From assembly GCA_030265145.1 (NCBI GenBank), contig JARBES010000133.1, positions 2,565,873 to 2,590,215 of the forward strand: a DNA stretch of 24,343 bases, read 5' to 3'. The notes under the pieces were generated by a model, which did not search any database, had not been told where the DNA came from, and saw nothing but the letters and a program-made list of their open reading frames with translations. Below, in pieces: positions 10,620 through 20,900 of the stretch (its first letter is position 1; every line of letters begins with the position of its first letter). Made by a program: the position numbers and the translations under genes. This DNA comes from Strongylocentrotus pallidus (Eukaryota; Echinodermata; Echinoidea; Camarodonta; Strongylocentrotidae).

Positions 10620-10719
10620 NNNNNNNNNNNNNNNNNNNNNNNNNNNNNNNNNNNNNNNNNNNNNNNNNNNNNNNNNNNNNNNNNNNNNNNNNNNNNNNNN
10701 NNNNNNNNNNNNNNNNNNN
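10620..10719. other. Assembly gap of exactly 100 N
   Basis: One hundred N residues, the conventional placeholder for a gap of unknown size. It lies between the two duplicated copies, so real distance, copy number and even order here are uncertain. Confidence 0.98.
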
Positions 10720-10773
10720 CCGCTTAATCAGCGGCTGGCTGAGTCGTTGAAAATCCTGCTGCGTACGCCACTG

Positions 10774-11830
10774 ATCCCAGCCAAGGCATTATGTTACCTT
10801 GCAACATATTTACCAATCCGTACCCAGGAGAGTATATAGTCCCGCGAGGATTACAAAAAGTAGTTGTGATTGCCTATCCGTAAGAATAATAATAACATTA
10901 TGAGTTAAAATAGCGCTATATATATCAATGTCTCTAAGCGCTTTACACATTTATTATTATGCATGTGATGTTGTTGTTGTTGTTTGGTATTATCGGCGTT
11001 TCATTCTTTATTTAGAATATTTACGCCTTTCACTTTATTTCTTTTTTTTCTGAACAAATATCACTCCTTTATAATGTGCAGGGAGTGGGGATGGTGCACA
11101 TATTGTGTACTGGCGTGAAACCCGGTGACCAGGGTAAAACTAAATGTGTTGCACCTTGACAAAAGTTTTTCATACAATATATTCGATATGAATTCACGGA
11201 TTGTAATTTTCATCAAATATAAAAGACCAACGCATGTAATAGTATTTATTTCAAGTGACATCCTGATTCTGAAGACAGATGTGTATGGGATACAAGGTTA
11301 GCTATATGTATTCAATGGTTTTATAACAATGTAAAAAAGATATAATGTAATAAAAGATCAACTTTATAAAAAAGAAATACGAGGGGACCACATCACTGGT
11401 CGTGCGGATATTTTTGTGCTAACTGATGAAATTGTATAGGAGGTTTGAATGACCTTCATTGTGGTGCAATGGAAGTGGAAATTAGAAAGTTGAATGCAAA
11501 AGAAAAAAGAAAAAAAGAATATTATGAAATGAAAAAAAAGAGAGGAAAAAAAACCTGAAGATGAGAAGGAGAGTGCTTGTAGTAGAAGAATTGTCACACA
11601 GCATGACTGATATTCATGATTAATTACAATATTAATATTTCTAGAGAAACAACAGAACAGGCCAAAAATTGTTTTAGCCAAAGAAACAGAGAAAGGAAAA
11701 AGAGAGAGAGAGAGAGAGCGAGAGAAAGAGAGACATGGAGAGTCAGATATGGAGAGGCAGACGGGATAGAAAGAGAGAGAGATAATAAGAATGAGAGAGA
11801 GAGAGAGAAAGAGAAAGAGAGAGGGAGCGG
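10774..11830. repeat. Tandem duplication, copy 2
   Basis: Matches copy 1 from the SINE body (CCCAGCCAAG at about 10774) to the GA tract (11700-11826). It lacks the SINE A/B-box head: 10720-10773 does not align convincingly to copy 1. It also carries about 85 bp absent from copy 1 at roughly 10975-11060 (GTTGTTGTTG onward), which is either an insertion here or a deletion in copy 1. Confidence 0.83.
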
Positions 11831-11839
11831 ATATCAGAG

Positions 11840-13300
11840 GCACAATATCTAAAAAAAAGGGTCCAAATGGTAATTGGTAATTAAAGAAGAAATAAGGCAG
11901 GGTGAAAAAATGATTCATGATTAAGTACTTTCCTTTTTTTCCCTACCCTCTCTTCCTAATATTTGCATTTTTTAAAACCTTTGTCACTTTCTCTCTCTCT
12001 CACTCTCTAACAGTTTCAATCCTTCTCTGCTTTTAATTTCTCACACATCTCCTTTTATCCTCTCTTTCTCTCTGCCACTATTTTCTTCTCCAATATTATA
12101 TCATGATAAGTAGATCTTTAATACTTTGTTATCAATTTGTCCTAAACTTGTCTATCTTTACCTAATATGACATTTACTGGTTATTTAATTTTCCCTCTAC
12201 ATTCACATTGTGCTTTCATGCTCAGAAATCACGTAAGACTTTATAACATAATAAAATTAATCTGAAATAATTAAACAGATTTTCGACATACACCTTGTAG
12301 TACAAATTAGATTAGAATAACAAATGATGTAGACAATTAAATCATTTATTCATGATATTCAAACTATAGTATTTTGAAAAAATTGTTAACAATACAATTA
12401 TTATATCCAATATTAATGCTAAAAGAAAGATTAACTAAATGATTTTACATGCTTTCAACAATTTGTACCCAGGGCAAGTTTGATTCAAGGCATGCTTAAA
12501 TAGAAATTCATCAATTTGAGAACAGAAGTTTGATATTCATAGCATTGCTTTACAACTTCTGGGTCTAAATGGCATACATTATCCCTTGATAATGTAAGAA
12601 AGAATCACAAGTACAACCTTTCAAAGTAGTTTAAGGACCTAAGAGCATTAAACTGCAAAGTAGTACAGTATGAGATATTGCAAGTATGAAACTGCAGCTT
12701 CCACCCACTGTACTATGTAAAACATATCAGAAGGTCTATAGATATTTGCATGTAAAGAATTCTAGGGTTGGACCTTCATATTTCCTATATCTTCAATACT
12801 TTAAATTATGGAGGTATAGGAAACTCTGAAAATCATAATGAAAAAATGTTAAATAGGGAATTTGTTAGGGAAAAGTTATCATATGACACTCAATATTCGT
12901 AATATGTGCACCAACGTGCAACTCAACTTCTTTTGCAAGGTATCTTACGTAGCATCATACTCTTCATCAGTGCTTTTCCATACACACGCCTTCTGTTTGC
13001 ATTGCCTAAGCTGTGCACAATACATGCTGAAGGCAAACTCAATTTAATTGAGAGGGATGACTCAAGAAGAAGAATGGCATGCAATATACTCCCTTCTTCA
13101 TAACTAATACATTCATGCATATCATATTTCTAGATAAGACATATTCATCACCAAATTATTACAAATTTGCTGTTTTTATGTTTTATTAACATGTAGAACT
13201 CTGGAGCATGCAACATATGAACATGTTTGATTCTCTGACTTAAGTTGCTAAAGAGTAAGACACCAAGAATCTAAATAGTTGTTGGCGTTTAGCTAAACAG
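11840..13300. other. AT-rich intergenic stretch, no gene recognised
   Basis: Begins with CT-rich low-complexity sequence (about 11935-12080), then AT-rich DNA with only short random open frames on both strands. I see no conserved domain, tRNA or clear repeat boundaries. Part of it could be a long SMG5 3' UTR. Confidence 0.5.
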
Positions 13301-13304
13301 CCCT

Positions 13305-13550
13305 TTAGATTGTTTTTATTTGTGGAGCAAGCTATCCACCAACCTGAAGACTGCTAGAAATGTGAACAAGTTGAAGAAACATTTAAAGGCCCATTTCATT
13401 TTGTTTGCAAACGAGGATTGACCTGTTTACATTGGGTCCCATGATCTTTTTGAAGTGGATTGTCTAAGTACTTTTTGTGCTACTTGTAAAGCAAATTGTG
13501 AAGAGCTTTACGGGGTAGAAAAGATGTTCTAAGTCACCAAGATATCCTTT
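13305..13550 (+). mobile_element. Weak LINE fossil: reverse-transcriptase C-terminus
   Basis: The frame at 13305-13421 reads LWSKLSTNLKTARNVNKLKK then HLKAHF and soon a stop. This follows the LW..L...L(K/R)TA..V..(F/L)K..LK.H pattern of LINE reverse-transcriptase ends. The next 130 nt resemble a LINE 3' UTR (AAGAGCTTTACGGGGTAGAAA). It is short and diverged, so chance resemblance is possible. Confidence 0.4.
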
Positions 13551-13830
13551 CATTTGTTCAAGCTTTTAAACAGTAGATTTTAAGCAAACTTCTCTTTAGG
13601 AGTCCTCAATGTCCAACAAGATCAAACACACTTCATTATCATCTTATACTATGGGTAATCATCTTCAGAAAAATCAAGATTTCAAGATTTGATCCATTGC
13701 TCAATTTGTAACCTATAGGTGGTGTGAAGCCACTGGGTCACACACGTTTCAGCATGGTTAGCACACTTATTAATAAAGTTTTACAAGTTATGCCACGTCC
13801 AAAGAAAGACAATGATGTAGACTGTCAGCA

Positions 13831-14315
13831 TGTCCACACACAAATTTTGTAATCCCGAAACTCTATAAAGAAACATAATATAAAGAATTCCAGGGCGTCC
13901 TCACAAAAGAAACGTTGTATAAAGAATATTTGTATAAATTCCGGGGCGTCCACACACACAAGTAATTCCGAAATTCTGCAGCGAAACATCGTACATGTGC
14001 ACAGTTTGCTACTGTGGTCATGAAACGGAAGCAAAAATGAGAGGTCAGGTCTCCTTTCGCGCGCAGTCACGTTAAGCCCCGCCCAGTTATACCGTTCTAG
14101 TTCGACCATACGTCCACACACAAAACATTCTGTGATTCTTTATCGAGTTCTAGTTTGAATCGATGCCCAGACCTGTGTTTCGTTATACGACGTTTCTTTA
14201 TACGACATATCGTTAGTAAGCGTACACACACACAATTTTATCGTATAACTATCCGGAAACGGTATAACTATACGGTTTCAGGATAGTTATACAATGAATT
14301 TGTTGTGTGTGGACA
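13831..14315. mobile_element. Foldback DNA-transposon cluster with TGTCCACACACAA ends, 485 bp
   Basis: The left end TGTCCACACACAAATTTTG matches the reverse complement of the right end, TGTCCACACACAACAAATT. The motif GTCCACACACAA recurs in direct orientation at about 13947 and 14112, and as GTACACACACACAA at 14222. Segment 14219-14315 alone forms a hairpin with arms of about 40 bp (GTATAACTATCC...GGATAGTTATAC). This suggests nested or partly duplicated copies of one non-autonomous family. No transposase is seen. Confidence 0.65.
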
Positions 14316-14981
14316 CAGGGTGTGATGCTTCTCTTGTGCCTGTGTATTTGAGCAACAGCTGTTCTCTCTCCTTCCATCATCCTTCATCAAGGTCATCCGG
14401 AGCCTCGTGTCATTCTTCTGTGGGTCTTCTCATGAGAAGTAGCTAGTTCACTTCTGTAAGGAACAACGATATAGTTTGTAAGGATACAGAGAAAAGAAGT
14501 GGAGTTTAGAAAATAGACGTTCAGGGCCAATCAAAATTGGTCTCCAAAATAAATTTTACAAAATAATTGAAGGATGAAGTACTAAAGGTTGGCGTACATG
14601 TACAAAGCCGTAACTATCTAGTGATTGCTGAATTTTGCAGGTTATACATGTATAAGTCATACACATGCATAGATCTTGTTCGAAAGTCTGACCATATTAA
14701 TTTATAATAAGTAATAACTCATTTCTTCACCAGCATAAGTCAATGAAAATGGAAGCTGTATCGCAAGGAGCATCAATTAGCCTCTATTCTAAGCAGCTTT
14801 GATAATAACTGATTGTGAATTTTAAAGATCACTGATCAGTCAAACCATTGATAATCATTAGGTAATGAAGGAATGGGCGCAAGACTTTTTCGCCTGACAC
14901 TCTACCTTTAGAGATTACTGCACCCAGAACTATCACACGTTGTCCAAGTTCTGTCCCTTTACCTTCTTCTTCCATCTCCCT
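14316..14981 (-). other. Probable SMG5 3' UTR
   Basis: Sequence immediately downstream of the SMG5 stop on the - strand, with no other gene. I see no canonical AATAAA on the - strand within it; the nearest clear one is at 13316-13321, beyond the foldback cluster. The real 3' end is therefore unresolved. Confidence 0.4.
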
Positions 14982-17900
14982 TCAAGTATGAGCCTGCCAT
15001 CGAGCTTGGAAGTCCCTGGCCGTCGTGACGTCGACCCCGACGTTGAGAAGCTTGTCGATGGTAGCCGTCACCCTAGGATCGTCCAATGGTTCTTGGTGGG
15101 TGAGAATGGTAACCATCCCTCCTGGGTTGGGGTTAGCAGGGCTACGTGATGCAGGGTCTCCACAGCGTAGGGCAAAGAAATGAGCACATTCTGCTATACT
15201 GCAGAAGGTTCTGGATACACAGTAGGAAAACAGAAGGATATAAAAATTCCAGTGCTTCAAAATGAATAATTCCACAAGGGAAAATTATGTGCTTTAAAAA
15301 AAGTTGAATTAACATGAATCCTAACATCTTAACAAAGAGCAGAATACAGTCTCTCAATATTTGCTTTGGCTAAAATACAAGATGATGTAAAGTGTCTGTG
15401 TAATTCTTCTTCTAAGACTCTTCTGATACTTGACTAACTTGCAAAAAATGTAAAAATAAATACTACTTACCTCACATTAATGTCGTCTATCTTGGCCTTG
15501 GAATTCTCATCAAAGCGTAGATTCTCTTTATCTTTCTGAGCTCTTAGATACCTTTCAAACAGGAAAAAGAGGTAGGGGGAATGTCATCTAAACAATGTTC
15601 CAATATATAAATGCTAAATCATGGACACTTCATAAAGGAAAGCCGTATTTGACATCCAGACAACTGTGAATTTTATTCATAATTTAAATTAATTAATTAA
15701 TTAATTAATTTAATTTAAATTTTGACTTATATTGTACCAAATTGTAAATGGTCTTAATGATAAAATAGGAAATTAAAAAAATATCACACTCATTTATGAC
15801 TGATGAATACTGATGAAGCTACCCTGGGTTAACAAGACAAATTATTATTTTTATTATCATTATTATTAGATAACTTACGATATGTTAAATCTTATTTGTA
15901 ACGTAGCACAATATACAGTCTATCAAAATTATATAAATATTCATTTAAAGGTAAAAAATACACGGCAAATTCTTCATGGATTGATTTTAAGTTTATGGTG
16001 AAATCATATTTGGAAAGTGTAAGTAACTATAAATTTGGAAAAGAAGGTGAAGTTCAAAAAATTGTATCAATGGTTGCTGTAAAACCTTGATTTAGTTTTT
16101 ATTGTATGTATATATGTTATTACTAATAAATACCTCAAAAGAAGATGAGGGAAAAAAAAAAATTGTTATTAGATAAGAATACATACCTGTTGCCAATTTG
16201 GAATTCCTTCTCCATGAACTTGATTGCTTCCCGAGCCTTGGGTTGATGCTTCTTGTTGATGTCTAATTGAGACACGACTGTGAGATAACATGAGGTTTTA
16301 TTTTATTTTATTTTCTTCTGCATTCATGTAAGTAGACAGTTTTTCGATAACAATAATAATATAAAGTACCAGAAGTATTTTTCTGACAATGAATCATAAA
16401 CAAGCAAATACATATATATATATAAATTGTTATTTTCAACAACGAAATGATAAACTGTCATAAATACTAAATTTCCTCAAACATTGTAAAACATTATTTA
16501 TACAATTAAAGGTAAAAACGAATATATGCTACATGCAAAAAATATATACAACTCATAAACCAATAAACCATAAACCTGTATCTTAATGTTTATGTCAAAA
16601 ATTGCAGTCCTCTGCCAATTTGATGACGATTTCAGTATTGATCATAAATACTTTCTATCCAAAATAAAACAGGAAATGAAAAGAAAACAGGAATTAGCTG
16701 ACACAACTTCTTTGTATTTTGTGTATGATCATGTTTCAATTATTTTTATAATTTCTATTTAAAGTAAATTGATTTAAGCCCCACCGCACTAATTATAGCT
16801 ACTTGCGCCCTCTATATAGCAAACAATGCCTAATCGGTGCCTGTTGGTCACCCATGATCCATGTTAATTGAGAGCTGATTTGATGAGATAACCACCTGTC
16901 AGTGACCTTGCAGGGAGGTCTAATCCCCCTGGCCAAACTAGTGCAGACAGGCTGTAAAGTTGATATCCTCACCTGCTTTGGGTATGATGACGATGAAACG
17001 TGATGTGGCAACCAACGATCTTAGAACAGGTAGCTGATTAGATAGGACGGCTGTATCAGGGATGAGGTAGGGAGATAGGGCGTCCATGTTTAGAGGTTCA
17101 ATACTGCCTTCAAGCTGGCTCACTTCAGACTACAAAGACAAAGCAAAAACATCTTTGTATTTGGTTATGAATTTGTTATACATGTAAATAGATTCCATAT
17201 CCTGTAGAAGAGTCGTGGTCAAGTGGTTGCTTTGCTCGGACTGTCGATCACAGGGTCCGCGGTTCGAGTCCCGAGGCGGTACTAATGTCCTTTGGCAAGA
17301 CATTGATCTATATTTGCCACACTTAACCCAGGTGATGTAAATGGGTACCTGGCAGGAATTAATTCCTTGAAATGTTAGAGCGCCGTAATGGCAGCACAGC
17401 TAAAGCCGGGTAATAATCTCCAAGCCCGGCTTAGAGACTCAATTGTAATTCGAGCTATATAAAAGCTGAGTATGATTATTATTATATCCTATAGATGTGG
17501 TTCTACGTCTGTGTGATAAAATAAGGATTTTCAACAAGTATGCATTTTTCGCTCAAGACACGTCTGTTTGCGCCACTACATTACGCTAAGCTACCTATAT
17601 CAAAATAATGTTTTCTTTGATAGAATAAATCTGTTTGATCAACAACAAAACCTTTCTAATGTAATATCATGTCTCTTCAACACTTTCAACGGAACACAGA
17701 ATAACATGCAACTCTGAATAGTACATAGGATAATACAGTAAAACCTGTCTAAAGCGACCGCCCAAGGGAAACACAAAAAGTGGTCTTTGTAGACAGGTTC
17801 CTTTAGTAAATATTTCAATGAGAAAACATTTTCAAGGGAAACCAAAAAATGTGGTCTTTGTAGACAGGTTCCTTTAGTACATGTTTCAATGAGAAACCAT

Positions 17901-20900
17901 TTTTAAGGGAAACAAAAAATGTGGTCTTTGTAGACAGGTTCCATTAGTACATGTTTCAATGACAAAAACATTTTTGAGGGAAACAAAAAATGTGGTCTAT
18001 GTAGACAGGTGGTCACTAAAGCAGGGTTGACTGTATCTTCCTAACTAATGAATCCTACCTGTAATCTTAGCTGTGCCATGCCTCTCATCACCTGCTGTCT
18101 ACGAGCATCTACATCTTCTTCTTTCTCTTCGGGCTTAGTACTTGGTTGCGGTTCATCATCCTTCAAAAGGTTTATATATTCATCATTTTCACAGTTGATT
18201 AAATTTGAACGAAATTTATTTATATCAGAGAGTGAGTAATTACATTCAGCCAAGCATACCATTATATTTCACAGTAACAAAAGCATTATTACCCATCTAT
18301 AAGTATACATCTGCTTATGAACTCTCATTAAACTTACGGTAATCATTTGTATTGTGAATGTAGTTTGTATGAAGGGACACTTTCTTCCCTGCATGAGTTA
18401 AAAAAGAAAAACCTTCCTAAGACTTTTAAATCTTCTCTTCTACCTGTGTGAGACAGTTTAGTTTTCATTCAACACAACTTGCCAATTTGATTTAAACCAG
18501 AGTTATCTTAGACCTTGTCTTCAAGAGGTTTAATGAAAATGGATTAGCAATCCCCCCCCCCCACGAAAAGAAAAAAAAAATGAAAAAGATAAATAAATAA
18601 ATGAATGATAATAATAATAATAAATAATAACACAATTTAAACAAAAGAAAAAAGTTAATAACAAATAAATAAATAAACACTGTTATAATAGATTTGGAGC
18701 TTCCTATCCCTGGTACAAGAAACCTTCCAATAATTATAGACTAACCTCATCTGGTTGGTGCTGAAGTTCTTCTTCATCTTGTTCATCAGACTGGTCTACA
18801 GTTTCACTAGTAAAGTGATCATCGTCACAAGAAAGACTGATCCCATCTATACTGCTCAGGTAGTAACCAAACTGACGAAGGCACAGGACTCGTATCACTG
18901 TCTGGTAAAGACAAAAGAATCACATTAACCTTTCATTAATTGATATCTTTAACACGGTATATTCATTTCTCTGCTATTGCTGGACACTGTGAATGGACTG
19001 ATTCTAAGCCTACTGGGCTTCCTTTGTGATCAAAAGGTGTGTTATACCCAAGTAATTTTATCTCAAAGACTGTATTACACGTCAGCACCTTGGCAAAAGA
19101 GATTCAATGGCTCTAAACAACGAACTCAAATTGCCACATTCCTTCAAATTTTTGTTGAGTAAGGTGTATGGTCTAAATATTGATTTCCCCTAAGACACAT
19201 TATTTCAAAATTGCTTTTGGTGATTAACTTACTCTGTTCATATTGATGTATATTTCATATGTATTGTAATTTGTAGGTTTATTTGAATTTTCTTTTTGTT
19301 TTGTTTAATATGTAATTGTTTATCATTGTATATGGTTTGTTATAGCTCTCAGAGACTTTGGTGGTAAGCGCTTTATAAGCACTAAGCATCGTTTTTATCA
19401 TTATTAGGCTCCTAGGTGCTCCTTTTCAAATCTGCATGAATAGAACAGAACCATTCTCTAAAAATGAAAAGTAAGTGGCTATTTCAGGAGCTCTTGGGTG
19501 AAAAATCACACCAATAACATCACCTACCTCTTCTTGTACAGAGAGATCCAGCTCATGATGGATACCATACTTCATCTTCTTCTGAAGGTACTGTAGGGGT
19601 GGCATAGTCCAGATGGCGATGTCTTCAGTCAGAGGCATAGGCTGATACCAACTCTTCCCCTTTCCGCTCTCAAGACTGCCCTCTAGGAGCTGTCGCAGGC
19701 CAACGCTACTGCACCAGTCTGTTCAAGATGCATCCAGAAATAGGAAATATCAAAATCACTGTTCAAGATTCACAGCAAATTTGCTGGATTTCACAATATC
19801 AATAATTTTAGTTTCCAAAACAACATTGAAGGGCAAAGCCTCAATTCACCAGCTGGATGGATGAATGCGATAGGTATACACTTTAAAAAGGCAGAGTTGT
19901 GGCTATAACTCAAAGCTGTTCTAAATGATCAAATTAATGTAGCCTTAGTTAGTTGATACAAACAATAGCCAAAATTACCACTAAGTCCATTTGTTTTATC
20001 CACATCTTGAGTTGATCTTTGTTCTTTTCATACAAATAAGACAGAGGAGAAAAAATTTCAAAACAAAAATCTTCCAATATGTATTGAAAAATTCCCTTCC
20101 CCCAAATATAAGCAGTATACATATGCAAGAAAGTAATATTGATGCTGTAGCTCTATTCAAAGCATTAAACATTAAAACATGTAAAGCTAGTAACAGTTAA
20201 CATCAAGGGCAGCATTACCTTGATTTACAAGCGACTTTTCATGAGGACACATGTTGAGGAGACTGGCTAGTCTGGCCCAGAGAGGTTGGGAACTCTGAGA
20301 AAAGGACAAAACAATATACAACATAATCAAATGAAGAGAACAAAATCTTCTAAGTATTTAAGTATTAAATGATCATACATATCAACTAATGTTGTTAAAA
20401 CTCTAATCATACAAGCAGACCAACTCCAAACCAAAACTTGGAATTTCCAGTAACATGTCTGTTTATTCTACTGCTGATCAGGGCCCGTTTCACAAAACTT
20501 GTCATCAGTGACAAATGACAGTTTTTGTTATAAGCTACTGAAATCCTTGCTTCTGATTGGTTATAAGCAGATTTGTCACTGGTTTTCGTCATTTGTCATT
20601 GAAAAAAGGCTTTGTGAAACCGGTCCCTAGTGTCACTCTCGTTGGTGTGACTGGGATCTTCCATTCATTCTGTTAGACTGAACATCGAAGTCTGATTAAG
20701 AAGTCTAATCGAGTAAAAAGACACAGCAGACTAACGACATACCTGAGCCGTCTTGATGATGAAATCTTCATTTGTCCGCAGCCAATCAGTGAGGATCTTA
20801 ATGACTGGCAGGAGGCCCTCACTTGTTAGTATCTCCATGATTAGTGGTAGAGGGATTGGATTGGTCTGTAGATCGGAAGGGCTGGTCGATGCACTGGTTA

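Larger units (their letters stand above)
14982..17129 (-). other. SMG5 PIN domain (degenerate active site)
   Basis: Exons 16973-17129, 16187-16277, 15471-15551 and 14982-15198. The domain runs from SPYLIPDTAVLS (conserved Asp at residue 601 of this fragment) through RFIVIIPKAVVSQLD, EFQIGNRYLRAQKD and GGMVTILT to RDFQARWQAHT and stop. Catalytic PIN domains such as that of SMG6 have further acids, including a TDD motif near the end. At that position this protein has TILTH with no DD, as in other SMG5 proteins known to lack nuclease activity. Confidence 0.9.

Noticed and set aside
10489-10839. Open frame of 116 codons on the + strand
   Set aside because: It crosses the 100-N gap and the GA repeat; the peptide is an artefact.
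11364-11918. Open frame of 184 codons on the - strand, the longest in the window
   Set aside because: It reads through the GA microsatellite and A-rich DNA (Ser/Leu/Phe runs). It has no domain and falls inside the tandem duplication.
12862-13120. Several overlapping 61-65 codon frames on both strands
   Set aside because: Short, without domains, splice logic or conserved motifs; expected by chance in this length of DNA.
13825-14121. 98-codon frame on the - strand
   Set aside because: It lies within the foldback repeat cluster and has no recognisable domain.
17207-17290. Possible tRNA gene on the + strand
   Set aside because: A and B boxes are present, but the sequence has no clean cloverleaf and continues into a SINE body with a second copy elsewhere in the window.
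17780-18010. Regularly spaced repeats that could suggest a CRISPR array
   Set aside because: The whole 71-bp unit repeats, so there are no unique spacers, and the array is inside a transposon in a eukaryotic intron.
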